Below, one piece after another: positions 34,065-43,928 of a DNA stretch of 64,000 bases (position 1 is the stretch's first letter; the number at the start of each line of letters is the position of its first letter). Both the position numbers and the translations under genes were made by a program. Source of the DNA: Novosphingobium lindaniclasticum LE124. GTDB lineage: Bacteria > Pseudomonadota > Alphaproteobacteria > Sphingomonadales > Sphingomonadaceae. The notes under the pieces were generated by a model. That model was not told the origin of the DNA and searched no databases. It was given only the letters and a program-made list of their open reading frames with translations. Location of the stretch: the NCBI RefSeq assembly GCF_000445125.1, contig NZ_ATHL01000011.1, positions 17,077-81,076 of the forward strand, written 5' to 3'.

Positions 34065-35954
34065 TCAACGCAGAGTGACGTACCGGCCCGGCGCATCCTC
34101 GATGACCTTGTCGCCGCGCCCACCCGGACGCCGCTTACCCCGCGCGGCGATTTCTTCGGCGCCGAGATCGCGAAGCCACGCGATCCAGTGCGGCCACCAG
34201 CTGCCGGGATGTTCCTGCGCGCCCTCCACGAAAGCGTCGAGGCTGTCGGATCGCGCATCGTTGACCCAATACTGGTACTTGTTCGAGCTGGGCGGATTGA
34301 CCACCCCGGCGATGTGCCCCGATCCTGCCAGAACGAACGTCCAGGGGCCTGCCAGATAATGCGTCAGCTTCCAGACGCTTTCCGGCGGCGCGATGTGATC
34401 CTCACGCCCCGCCTGGATATAGGCAGGGGTCGCGATGCGGTGAAGGTCGATCGGCACCCCGCAGGCCTGCATCGAATCGGCCACCACCAGCCGGTTGTCC
34501 CGGTAGAGATCGCGCAGGTAGTCGCGGTGCCAATGCGCCGGCAGGTTGGTGACGTCACCGTTCCAGTGGAGCAGGTCGAAAGCGGGGTAGTCCTCGCCCT
34601 TCAGGTAGTTCTTCTCGACATAGCTCCAGATCAGATCGTTTCCGCGCAGGATGTTGAAAGTCGCCGCCAGGTAGCGCCCGTCGAGATAGCCTTCCGGCGA
34701 GAGCTTCCCCAGCGTCTCGATCTGCGGGTCGTCCACGAAGTGCTTCAGGTCGCCCGCTTCCTCGAAATCGACTTGCGCGGTGAAGAAGGTGGCGCTCGCC
34801 ACTTTGTCCGCCTCGCCCTTGCGCGCCAGCACGGCCAGCGTGGCGGCCAGGGTCGTGCCCGCGACACAGTAGCCGATCGTATGGACCGACGGGACATCCA
34901 GGCGGGCACGAACCACGTCGATCGCTTCGACCTGGGCGGCGATATAGTCGTCCCACACGAGATCGGCCATCGAGGCATCGGCCGACTTCCAGGAGACCAT
35001 GAACACGGTGACGCCCTGCTCCACGGCCCATCGCACGAAGCTTTTCTTGGCATTGAGGTCGAGGATGTAGAAGCGGTTGATCCACGGCGGGAAGATCAGC
35101 AGCGGTGTCTTCAGCACTTTCTCGGTGGTCGGCGTATACTGGATCAGCTGGTAGAGCGGCGTCTCGAACACGACCTTGCCCGGCGTCACCGCGATGTTCT
35201 CTCCCAGCACGAACGCGCCGGGGCGGGTATGCGTAAGCTGGCCCTTGCGCATGTCGTCCAGCAGGTTCTCGAAGCCGCGCACCAGACTTTCGCCCTTGCT
35301 GCGCTGGGCCGCCTCCAGGGCGACCGGGTTGGTCAGCGGGAAGTTCGCCGGGCTCAGTGCATCGACGATCGCGCGGGTGGCGAAGAGCAGCTGCGCCTTG
35401 CGGGCAGGCTCCAGACCTTCCGTCGCTTCGGCCAGGCCCATGATCTCGGCCGAGAGCAGCAGGTAGACCTGGTGGAGCACCGCGAAGAACGGCTGGCGGC
35501 GCCATTCGGGGTCGGCGAAGCGGCGGTCGCGAAGCGGCAGTTCCGGCTCCGTAGCGGGAGCGCCCGCCGCTGCATCTGCCCCCGCGTTCGGCCCGAGCCC
35601 ATATTGCGCCAGGACGCCGTTGATGAGCACGGATACGCCGTTCCAGAGCCGCTGCTGCACGTCGGGACTGGCGAAAGGCAATTGCCGCACCACCGCCTGG
35701 CCCGTGGCGATCCACTTCATCGGATCGGCATAGTGCGGCGGGCTCGCCTGCGCCTTGCCGAGTTGCTCGACCTGATAGTCGGTCCAGATCGCGTGCATTC
35801 GGCTGGCGATCTGCGCCCATTGCACGGCGTTCTCGGCTTCGGCTAAACCATCGGCTGGCATAAACTGGCCGAACAGGCCCGTGATCTGCCCCATGGCCTG
35901 CTGGGATTGGCTGCGGAACATTTCGGTGAAAAGCTCGGTGGCATCGGTCGCCAT
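34065..35954 (-). CDS. phaC: Class I poly(3-hydroxyalkanoate) synthase
   Basis: A 629-aa enzyme that polymerises hydroxyacyl-CoA into PHA. The catalytic Cys363 lies in the lipase-like box GYCVAGTT; the Asp and His of the triad are plausible in AHWHRDYLRDL and GSGHIAGVVNPP. The N-terminal domain (about 280 residues) and FPPWINRFYILDL are class I. The length is slightly above the usual 560-600 aa. It lies 460 bases upstream of the phasin in the same direction, with phaZ 18 kb away. Confidence 0.96.
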   Translation of the reverse strand: MATDATELFTEMFRSQSQQAMGQITGLFGQFMPADGLAEAENAVQWAQIASRMHAIWTDYQVEQLGKAQASPPHYADPMKWIATGQAVVRQLPFASPDVQQRLWNGVSVLINGVLAQYGLGPNAGADAAAGAPATEPELPLRDRRFADPEWRRQPFFAVLHQVYLLLSAEIMGLAEATEGLEPARKAQLLFATRAIVDALSPANFPLTNPVALEAAQRSKGESLVRGFENLLDDMRKGQLTHTRPGAFVLGENIAVTPGKVVFETPLYQLIQYTPTTEKVLKTPLLIFPPWINRFYILDLNAKKSFVRWAVEQGVTVFMVSWKSADASMADLVWDDYIAAQVEAIDVVRARLDVPSVHTIGYCVAGTTLAATLAVLARKGEADKVASATFFTAQVDFEEAGDLKHFVDDPQIETLGKLSPEGYLDGRYLAATFNILRGNDLIWSYVEKNYLKGEDYPAFDLLHWNGDVTNLPAHWHRDYLRDLYRDNRLVVADSMQACGVPIDLHRIATPAYIQAGREDHIAPPESVWKLTHYLAGPWTFVLAGSGHIAGVVNPPSSNKYQYWVNDARSDSLDAFVEGAQEHPGSWWPHWIAWLRDLGAEEIAARGKRRPGGRGDKVIEDAPGRYVTLR

Positions 35955-36169
35955 GTGCGGTGCAACTCCGGTGCAGATTGGGGAATCCGGCGAATCCCTT
36001 CCCCGCTGTTCCTATCGACACCCGGCGCGAACGCCAACCGGACAAAAGTTGCGCGCTGCGACGGGTTCGCCTCTCACAATTGCGCTTCGGCCATTTGCGC
36101 CGGCGGCATATTCCCCTACAGGAACCGGCGCGGCACTTTCGCCGTGTGTTTTATGGATTGTCAGAGGTC

Positions 36170-37369
<1,200 letters not shown>

Positions 37370-37382
37370 TTTTTTGAGCCTG

Positions 37383-37418
37383 CAGGCGGGCTATTACAGA
37401 GTTTTCACAGCCCGCCTG
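37383..37418 (+). terminator. Hairpin after the aminotransferase
   Basis: A 10-bp stem CAGGCGGGCT (37383-37392) / AGCCCGCCTG (37409-37418) lies 13 bases after the alaC stop. No T-run follows, so its efficiency as a terminator is uncertain. Confidence 0.5.
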
Positions 37419-37501
37419 TAAGAATTTAGGTGTTGTTCCTTAGCGGATATATCCCAGTATATAGGCTCGTTTTTCAACTGGCTGAACAGATTGGGGGGGG
37501 A

Positions 37502-38269
37502 ATGACCTATCTGGGAAAGAGCGGGAGCCACATGCCACGATTTCGGTGGCTGGCACCCGAGAAGATATCCGAACGGCTCGATCTGCAGCGCTGCGGCTGG
37601 ATCCTCGATCCGGAAGGGGTGCCCGCCACGAACTGCGTGGGGCTGATCGATGCGGCCGATCTCGACAGCACCGCCTGGACGCAAGTGCTGTCCTGGCTGC
37701 CTTCGGAAGCGCGCCGCTGCGTTCTGGTGGCCGGCGTCGGGGCGGCGCACGATCGCACGTCACTCCTGCAGATCGGCTTCGGCGACGTCGTTACCGAGCG
37801 CATCGAGATCGAGGAACTGGACGCTCGCGCAAACCGGCTGGCGCAGTTCACTGAATGGCTGCCGCGCACACGCCGCGTCGGACAGCTCACTCTGGACCTG
37901 CTTGCCCGCGAGGCTTTCGGCGACGGCAAGCCGCTCAACCTCAACCCGCGAGAGTTCGCGCTGATCTGGCGGCTGACCGATTCGGTCGACCAGTTCGTCA
38001 GCAAGCAGGCGCTGATCTACGACGTATGGCGGATGGGCTTCGTCCCGGAAACCAACAGCGTGGCCGTCCATATGTCGCGGCTGCGGCGCAAGCTGGCCTT
38101 CGTCGGGCTTGCCGGGATCATCGAGACTTCGCCGAACGGAGGCTATCGCCTGCGCGTACCCGAAGAACCCCGGGCGGTCGGTCGCGTGGCCGTCAGCCTG
38201 GAGGCGACAGGCCCGGAGACGGCCAATTCCCGCCCGAACGCCGCTCAACTTGCCTTGCTGACGCACTGA
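37502..38269 (+). CDS. OmpR/PhoB-type winged-helix regulator with a non-canonical N-terminus
   Basis: A 255-aa protein. The C-terminal domain (about residues 125-220) is a trans_reg_C winged helix: GKPLNLNPREFALIWRL, SKQALIYDVW, VAVHMSRLRRKL and the wing GIIETSPNGGYRLRV. The N-terminal 105 residues have strand/helix periodicity like a receiver (RRCVLVAGVGAAHDRTSLLQIGFGD) but no obvious phospho-acceptor Asp with its acidic pair. No histidine kinase is adjacent. The ATG at 37502 sits behind a run of eight G and one A. Confidence 0.75.
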   Translation: MTYLGKSGSHMPRFRWLAPEKISERLDLQRCGWILDPEGVPATNCVGLIDAADLDSTAWTQVLSWLPSEARRCVLVAGVGAAHDRTSLLQIGFGDVVTERIEIEELDARANRLAQFTEWLPRTRRVGQLTLDLLAREAFGDGKPLNLNPREFALIWRLTDSVDQFVSKQALIYDVWRMGFVPETNSVAVHMSRLRRKLAFVGLAGIIETSPNGGYRLRVPEEPRAVGRVAVSLEATGPETANSRPNAAQLALLTH

Positions 38270-38291
38270 GCCGGCCCGCTCCGGCCGTCCC

Positions 38292-38852
38292 TCACCGCTC
38301 CGGCTGCCCGCCGGCCGCCGCGCCCGGTGCAAGCCCGCGCCGGAGCGCATCAAGGTCGTCTGGCGTGTTCACATTGGCGACTTGCTCCGGAATCTCGACC
38401 CAACGCGCGCCGACCTTTTCGGCGAAGCGGCGCATCGAGTGCGGCTCCGCGCTATGAAGCAGCGCCTCCAGCGTGGCCGCCGCCGCGCTGGGCCACAGGC
38501 CGATGACCGGCTGCTGGGCAAGGCAGGCCGGCGCCGCGCCGAGGAGCGCGGGCAGATCCTCGGGCAGGAACACCGCGTCCACGCCGCAGGTCAGCACCGT
38601 GTCGTAGCCCTCGTCGACAGCCGCATGGAGCGCGGCGGCCAGTCCGCCCAATGGCCCCATGCCGGGGCGCGGCCAGTCCGGCAACGTCTGCGCCGGCGCG
38701 GTCTCGCGGCCCACCACCACCACTTTCTCGCACCATCCCGACAGCGTATCCACGGCCAGCGCGATCAGGCTATGCCCCTGGAACTCGGCCAAGGCCTTGT
38801 CGCTTCCGAACCGGCTGGACAGTCCGCCGGCAAGAACGGCTCCGAGAATCAT
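38292..38852 (-). CDS. mobA: Molybdenum cofactor guanylyltransferase
   Basis: A 186-aa enzyme that attaches GMP to molybdopterin. It begins MILGAVLAGGLSSRFGSDKAL, the signature P-loop, followed by MGPLGGLAAAL, the metal-binding CGVDAVFLP and the C-terminal NVNTPDDLDALRRG. The ATG at 38852 begins the standard N-terminus; another ATG lies 33 bases upstream. Together with the xdhC operon it points to active molybdoenzymes. It is divergent from the RNB nuclease gene. Confidence 0.92.
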   Translation of the reverse strand: MILGAVLAGGLSSRFGSDKALAEFQGHSLIALAVDTLSGWCEKVVVVGRETAPAQTLPDWPRPGMGPLGGLAAALHAAVDEGYDTVLTCGVDAVFLPEDLPALLGAAPACLAQQPVIGLWPSAAAATLEALLHSAEPHSMRRFAEKVGARWVEIPEQVANVNTPDDLDALRRGLAPGAAAGGQPER

Positions 38853-38988
38853 GGCTGCGACCTTTCCGACATAGAGGGAAACCAACGATCCGCCCTTAGG
38901 CCCGTTCCCGCGCCGACGGACAAGATCTCCTTTGGGAATGGGTCTTCATCCTTGCATTCGGCGGCAAGCTGTCCTCCACTGCTCGGCG

Positions 38989-40422
38989 ATGAAGACGCTC
39001 TTCGATCCCGATCGCCTGCTGGACCAGGGGCTGACCCGTCTGCGCTCCCGCTTCGCCGTGCCAGAGCGGTTCCCCGACGACGTCGTCGCCGCCGCGCAGG
39101 TGGCCGCAAGCCGCCGTCCCGACGCGCATGCGGATCGCACGGCCCTGCCCTTCATGACGCTCGACCCGGCAAGTTCCACAGACCTCGACCAGGCCTTCGC
39201 TTTGGAGGCGAGCGGAGCGGACTGGCTGCTGCACTACGCGATCGCCGATGTCGCCTGGTTCGTCGAGGACGGGGATCCGCTCGATCGGGAAGCCTGGCAA
39301 CGCGGAACCACGACTTACCTGCCCGGCGGCAAGGCCAGCCTCTATCCGCCGGTGCTCAGCGAAGCGGCTGCCAGCCTGCTGCCGGGGGCCGAGCGTCCCG
39401 CCGTGATCCTCACCGTTCGCATCGACGCCGCAGGAGAGTCCCGCCTCGACGGCGTGGAACGCGCTGTGATCCTCAGCCGCGCCAAACTCGCCTATGAGAC
39501 GGTGAGGGATGAAGACCTGCCCGGCGGCTTCCTCGAAATCGCGCGGCGGATCGCACGCGCCGAGGACAGGCGCGGCGCCCAGCGCGTCGATCCGCCCGAG
39601 CAAGTGGTCGAGAGGTCGCCGTCGGGTCGTTTTTCGCTCGGCTTTCGTCCCCAGCTCCCGTCCGAGCGGCGGAACGCAGCCCTGTCCCTCGCTGCCAACC
39701 TGGCAGTTGCGCGAACGATGCTCGAAGCGGGAACCGGGCTTTTCCGCGTCATGGCGCCGCCCGATGCCCGCGGCGAGGAACGCCTGCGTGCCACGGCCCT
39801 GGCGCTCGCGCTGGAATGGCCACCGGCCATGCCGCTGACACAGTTTCAACGGCGCCTCGATCCCGGCAAACCTGTCGAGGCTGCATTCATGCTGGCGATC
39901 CGCCGGTCCGGCTCGGGCGCCTCTTATCGGCCCTACGTTCCCGCAGGGTCGGATGCTCTCCGGACGGATACCGCGAGAGCGGACTGGGCCGAACTGCCAT
40001 GGCACGCGGCCGTCGCGGCGCCCTACGCCCACGCCACCGCCCCGCTCCGGCGCCTGGCCGATCGTTACGTCCTGCGCACGGTGCTGGCCCTCGCTCAGGG
40101 ACAAGCCATGCCGCAAAACGTTCTCTCGGCGCTGCCCGAACTGCCCGGCGTCATGGCCCGCGCCGGCTCGCGCGATGCGCAGATCGACCGCTCGGTCATC
40201 GACCTTGCCGAAGCGACCATGCTCCACGGCCGGGAGGGGGAGACGTTCGAGGCGGTGGTCACCGAAGCCAGGGAAAACCGCGCGCAAGTGCAGCTCAAGG
40301 ACCTGCCGGTAATCGCCACCGCCGCCGGGGCGCCGGGCGCTGCTCCGGGCACGGTGCTCACTCTCCGCCTGGTTCGCGCCGATCCGGTGGAAGGCGCTCT
40401 GACCTTCGAGGTGGCCGATTAA
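38989..40422 (+). CDS. RNB-domain exoribonuclease (RNase II-like, short)
   Basis: A 477-aa protein with an RNB catalytic domain: the active-site Asp cluster is in LDPASSTDLDQAF, followed by HYAIADVAWFVEDGDPLDREAW and YAHATAPLRRLADRYV. The cold-shock and S1 domains of classical RNase II/R are missing or strongly reduced, typical of a stand-alone RNB family in alphaproteobacteria. It probably degrades RNA 3' to 5'. The ATG at 38989 is chosen over a frame extension at 38932. It lies 72 bases before the tRNA-Cys gene. Confidence 0.85.
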   Translation: MKTLFDPDRLLDQGLTRLRSRFAVPERFPDDVVAAAQVAASRRPDAHADRTALPFMTLDPASSTDLDQAFALEASGADWLLHYAIADVAWFVEDGDPLDREAWQRGTTTYLPGGKASLYPPVLSEAAASLLPGAERPAVILTVRIDAAGESRLDGVERAVILSRAKLAYETVRDEDLPGGFLEIARRIARAEDRRGAQRVDPPEQVVERSPSGRFSLGFRPQLPSERRNAALSLAANLAVARTMLEAGTGLFRVMAPPDARGEERLRATALALALEWPPAMPLTQFQRRLDPGKPVEAAFMLAIRRSGSGASYRPYVPAGSDALRTDTARADWAELPWHAAVAAPYAHATAPLRRLADRYVLRTVLALAQGQAMPQNVLSALPELPGVMARAGSRDAQIDRSVIDLAEATMLHGREGETFEAVVTEARENRAQVQLKDLPVIATAAGAPGAAPGTVLTLRLVRADPVEGALTFEVAD

Positions 40423-40494
40423 TTTTCCCGCATCGAAAAATCAGCGTTGCACTACCCACGATCCGTTGTTAGTTGCGCCCTTCTCCACACGGAT

Positions 40495-40568
40495 GGCCCG
40501 ATGGCGGAGTGGTGACGCAGAGGACTGCAAATCCTTGCACGCCGGTTCGATTCCGGCTCGGGCCTCCA
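40495..40568 (+). tRNA. tRNA-Cys (GCA)
   Basis: A 74-base gene: acceptor arm GGCCCGA / TCGGGCC, discriminator T and encoded CCA, anticodon GCA in the loop CTGCAAA, and T-arm GCCGGTTCGATTCCGGC. It is intact because the integrated element regenerated its 3' end. Its last 46 bases are the attL core. Confidence 0.97.
40523..40568 (+). repeat. attL core (3' part of tRNA-Cys)
   Basis: 46 bases starting GACTGCAAATCC and ending GGGCCTCCA, identical to the copy at 51751-51796. It covers the anticodon loop through CCA. Identity ends exactly at both sides (G versus T before, T versus C after). Confidence 0.95.
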
Positions 40569-40784
40569 TCTTATTCAAAAGAATTCAGGCACTTAAAGCC
40601 TCCACCGCAAACGACGACGGTGGGGTGGAGAAGCCGTAGGTGGGGCATTTGGGGGAGCTAGCAGAGGCCAGACCCTCACCTAGACCCCTTTGGTCATCCG
40701 ACCTTTCTGTTCGCGAATCATGTCCTGTTTGTTGAACCGCAGAGAGGTTGTGATATCCCTCGCAGTTCGATCACCGGGGGGATC
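40569..40784. other. Left-end spacer of the element, including the displaced integrase tail
   Basis: No gene of its own is supported. The first 68 bases would continue the integrase reading frame in the excised circle, to a TAG at 40636-40638. The rest probably holds the promoter of the lipoprotein at 40785. Confidence 0.6.
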
Positions 40785-41120
40785 ATGCGTCATATTGCAG
40801 TCGGGCTGCTGCTATTGGTCTGCGGTTGCAGCGAACAGCCAAGCAGAGAAGAACTTTTGAATCGCGTCTCTGAGCTTGAGGACGAGAACGCGAACTTGCG
40901 GCAGCAGATCGAAGACGCAGAATCGTCTATCGCGGAAAGTCAGGAAGCTGCTCAAAGAGCGCAGGACGCCGCAGGGGAAGCGCAATCCCAGGCTCAGCGG
41001 TTCGGGACCGAAGACTGGCGAGACGTGGTGTCTGACGTGCAAAACGCCGCCGATGAGGCTAACTCGGCGGCTCAGGATGCGGCCAGTCTTGCGGATGACG
41101 CTTCAGGAGCGTTCGACTGA
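40785..41120 (+). CDS. Small coiled-coil lipoprotein
   Basis: A 111-aa protein with a signal peptide and a lipobox (LLVCGCSEQ; Cys near residue 15), then a long heptad-like helix (EELLNRVSELEDENANLRQQI and the following AAQRAQDAAGEAQSQAQ). The ATG follows GGGGGG at 40777-40782. It is element cargo of unknown role. A spanin-like o-subunit or a host-envelope modifier is possible, but no Rz partner is seen. Confidence 0.6.
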   Translation: MRHIAVGLLLLVCGCSEQPSREELLNRVSELEDENANLRQQIEDAESSIAESQEAAQRAQDAAGEAQSQAQRFGTEDWRDVVSDVQNAADEANSAAQDAASLADDASGAFD

Positions 41121-41642
41121 GCGTTGAAAGACGTGCTGATGGATATCGCCGTGGACGTAGGAAAGAAGGCGTTCGGGTTTCGGGAGTGCTGGGTGGGCAT
41201 GGGGTCCCTGCGCTTCCTTTCTGCCCATGGAAGTTCCGCATTCGATCTAAAAGGCCTGTCTCAGACCCGTCGCCCTTACCATTGCGTGAAACGGTGGAAG
41301 CGTGGGAGTTCGCTATGCGGTCTGCTGGATTGCCGCGCACTTTGACGACCTGTCGAAACTTGAATTTCTGACGGCCAAGAAAGGCTTGAAGCGGCAACAA
41401 GAGCGCAAAGCTGAGAACCGCAGAAAACCGCCGTTTTTCGCCATTTCCGAATATAAGCCGGATTCTAGAAGAACACGCCTTCTTGTTGTGATCCGAATAT
41501 ACTGCCTATTTAAGAAGAACAGCTTTCGCCTCCCCCATCCTTAAGTGATCGAAAAGCCCACAATCAGGAATGAAAAAGGGTCTCACCTTCAGACCCCCTC
41601 TCTCTCCCCCTAAAGCTCACTCTGAGCAAACTCTAAGACTCA
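41121..41642. other. AT-richer spacer, no supported gene
   Basis: Several short frames run through it (for example from a TTG at 41124), but residue use changes along them and there is no convincing ribosome-binding site or family. A hairpin GGGTCT/AGACCC (41578-41596) followed by TTTTT on the minus strand looks like a terminator for leftward transcription. Decayed phage genes may be present. Confidence 0.4.
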
Positions 41643-42161
41643 ATGACCATACCATCATTCGCGGCCCCAGCTAGGTCGCGGAAGCCTCCGCGTGTCTCAC
41701 GTCCCGAAGCTCCCGAAACTGTCGCCTCCTTTATCGAGCAGGCATTAGCTGATCCTATGGCGCCTCCTGCTCGGGAGCGAAAAGAACGCGGCCCGAACCG
41801 TAAGGCGGGCATCTGGGATAGCCTCACGACCCCTGAAGCACGTTCCGCCTACGCCAAGGCCCTCGCCGCCAAGCGACAACCGCAGAACATGGCGCGGACT
41901 TGCCAGCGCTCAGGGACTCCGAAGGGCTGGGACCATCGATCCGCCGCAGTCGCTAAGACCGCAGCCCGGATGGAAGCCGAGGCACTTGTTACCAAGCTAC
42001 AGAACAAAGGCATTATCGCTCCCGAGGACACAGAGGGAGCCAAGGCAACCGCCGAGGCCCTAACCATTGTCCGCGCTCCCGGAGGTATCAGCGAGCGCCG
42101 TAAGTGGGCGAAACGCCTCTTGACGCATTACCATCCCGACATTGCAGGAGCCGTGTTTTGA
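41643..42161 (+). CDS. Phage-like hypothetical protein (possible small-terminase-like)
   Basis: A 172-aa basic protein. The C-terminal part (EGAKATAEALTIVRAPGGISERRKWAKRLLTHY has two helices with an RAPG turn) vaguely resembles the helical C-terminal region of some phage small terminase subunits; the N-terminal 60 residues are Pro/Arg-rich. No DNA-binding domain is certain. It overlaps the start of the HNH gene (TTGA), and small terminase genes often lie next to HNH genes. The identification is weak. Confidence 0.5.
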   Translation: MTIPSFAAPARSRKPPRVSRPEAPETVASFIEQALADPMAPPARERKERGPNRKAGIWDSLTTPEARSAYAKALAAKRQPQNMARTCQRSGTPKGWDHRSAAVAKTAARMEAEALVTKLQNKGIIAPEDTEGAKATAEALTIVRAPGGISERRKWAKRLLTHYHPDIAGAVF

Positions 42162-42631
42162 GCCGAGGCCGCGAGCAAGTTGCCTTGCGTTTTCGGCGGG
42201 AAGCCCACCCTCTTATGTCGCAACCGTGCATTGTGCCCACAACCCACAAAAGGGACGGTAACGGCTATGTGCGCGTAACGAAACGCGGCCTTAAAGGTGA
42301 CCGCGCTAGGCCCCTTCATCGAATTGTCTACGAGGCCCGCCATGGTCTCGGATCAATCCCAGACGGCTGGGAGATCGATCATATTTGCGGGCGTAGGGAC
42401 TGCTGCAATCCAAGCCACCTTCGAGCCCTGTCGCGGTCGGAGCACAAGAAAATCACGTCCGCGATGCGTTATGACGATGACCGTGAAGCCGTCTGGGCTC
42501 ACTGGCTCTACTACCGCAGCACCGCCGCTGAATTAGCCAAGATTTACGGCTTCAAGGCGCGAACAATCGCGGGCTGGATCACCGAATGGAAGGGCAACCC
42601 AGCCTACAGCCCGGCCATGACGGCTCATTAA
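42158..42631 (+). CDS. HNH endonuclease with C-terminal helix-turn-helix
   Basis: A 157-aa protein. The HNH core reads RIVYEARHGLGSIPDG then WEIDHICGRRDCCNPSHL with the two catalytic-site His and the Asn, plus Cys residues for zinc. The C-terminal TAAELAKIYGFKARTIAGWI looks like a resolvase/NUMOD-type HTH that would direct binding. The start is TTG at 42158 (GGAG seven bases upstream, coupled to the preceding stop); ATG at 42215 is an alternative. It could be a homing enzyme or a phage packaging-associated nuclease. Confidence 0.8.
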   Translation: MSRGREQVALRFRREAHPLMSQPCIVPTTHKRDGNGYVRVTKRGLKGDRARPLHRIVYEARHGLGSIPDGWEIDHICGRRDCCNPSHLRALSRSEHKKITSAMRYDDDREAVWAHWLYYRSTAAELAKIYGFKARTIAGWITEWKGNPAYSPAMTAH

Positions 42632-42719
42632 TCAATTCTCCCTCTCACCGCCGCGTCATCCGTGCGCACACCTTTCGAGGCGATGCTGAGACCCAACAAT
42701 CCTAGGAAAATAGCCAGAC

Positions 42720-43922
42720 ATGGCACTCTATGATGACTTCCCCCAGGGAGTCCTTACCCCCGGCTTTCTTGACGGCGCTGGGCAATCGCAAGCCCCTGCC
42801 TCTCCCGTCTATCAAGCTCCCCAATTCGATACCGCCGCGCTCGACAGCGTTGCGGCCCAACCGCTCACACAAGCCTCCCCTCAGTTCGAGAGGCCCGGTT
42901 TCCTTCGCCGCATCAAGCAGCAACCGGGAGGCTCCAAGGCACTCCTAGCCTTCGGTGCCGGTCTATTGTCCAGCCAGAACTTCTTCGACGGCCTGGGCAA
43001 GGGCGCGATGGCTTACCAGAACACTCTGGACGCGGAAGCCGAGAAGCTGAAGCCCCAGCTTACGAAGGATGCTGCCTTCAGCTATCAGCGCGACCCCCGC
43101 ACCGGGGAGCTTACATGGGACCGCACCGCGGTAGGCGATTTTGACGAGGCCCAGGCCATTCGGAAGCTGCAATCCTCGCTCGCTATCGCCCAGCTTCGGG
43201 ACGAAGGGCAGACCCTCCGCAACCGCGATGACCTGAAGTTCAAGGACCGTTGGGAATCGCAAGAGGACGATTACCGCCGTTGGCGCACCGATCGCGAAGG
43301 CGAGTGGCGCAGCGCCGACAATCGCACCAGCATTGAGGTCGCGAACATCGGAGCGGAATCCGCTTGGAACCGCGCCGTCATCGAACAGGGTGGACAGGCA
43401 GGAAAACCGCCGCCCGTTGGCGTTCAAAAGATGGTGGGCGAATACACAAGCGCCCGAGACGCTCAGGACAACGCGGAGGCCCAGCTTGCGCCGCTGATTA
43501 CCGCTATCGAGCGTGGGGACCTCAGCTTCAATGCCGCGAGCAACCTTCGCCATAAGGCAGCGCTCATGACCGGCTTGGGTAGCAATGCGGAAACGGTCCT
43601 CTACTCCCAGTTTCAGACCTCCCTTGAGGGTCTGAGGAACGCTTTGCTTGTCGCAAACAAAGGCGTCCAGACTGATGGAGACGCTAATCGAGCGATGGCC
43701 GAATTGCTGGCTGGAACCGGCGACACCGCGTCAATCCTTACCAATCTCCGTAGCGTCCAAAAGTCCCTCAAGACCCGAAGCTCTCAAGCCCAAGGCCGAA
43801 TCGACGAACTTGCCCGACAGTATGGCGCGGACGTTGGCGATAGTTCCCCTTCGACGCCCCGCGCCGCAATGCCTCCCCGCAAGGCCGCGACTTCGCGCAA
43901 GCCTTCAGTTTCCAATTGGTAA
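42720..43922 (+). CDS. Virion/ejection-like protein (400 aa)
   Basis: No catalytic motif is visible. The protein is rich in Gln, Ala and charged residues with long predicted helices (EEDDYRRWRTDREGEWRSAD, RDAQDNAEAQLAPLITAIE) and a short hydrophobic Gly-rich patch near residue 75 (ALLAFGAGLLSS). This, its size and its position just before a 781-aa membrane-active protein are typical of the internal virion (DNA-ejection) proteins of podoviruses. The two genes are 6 bases apart. The assignment is by pattern, not family match. Confidence 0.55.
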   Translation: MALYDDFPQGVLTPGFLDGAGQSQAPASPVYQAPQFDTAALDSVAAQPLTQASPQFERPGFLRRIKQQPGGSKALLAFGAGLLSSQNFFDGLGKGAMAYQNTLDAEAEKLKPQLTKDAAFSYQRDPRTGELTWDRTAVGDFDEAQAIRKLQSSLAIAQLRDEGQTLRNRDDLKFKDRWESQEDDYRRWRTDREGEWRSADNRTSIEVANIGAESAWNRAVIEQGGQAGKPPPVGVQKMVGEYTSARDAQDNAEAQLAPLITAIERGDLSFNAASNLRHKAALMTGLGSNAETVLYSQFQTSLEGLRNALLVANKGVQTDGDANRAMAELLAGTGDTASILTNLRSVQKSLKTRSSQAQGRIDELARQYGADVGDSSPSTPRAAMPPRKAATSRKPSVSNW

Positions 43923-43928
43923 TTCCGT

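Noticed and set aside
34188..35846. A 552-codon open frame antisense to phaC
   Set aside because: The phaC product is full length with its catalytic Cys; the antisense product is a low-complexity mirror.
41124..41345. A 73-aa frame after the coiled-coil lipoprotein
   Set aside because: It starts at TTG without a clear ribosome-binding site, and its composition changes midway. It could be a decayed gene, but is not supportable.
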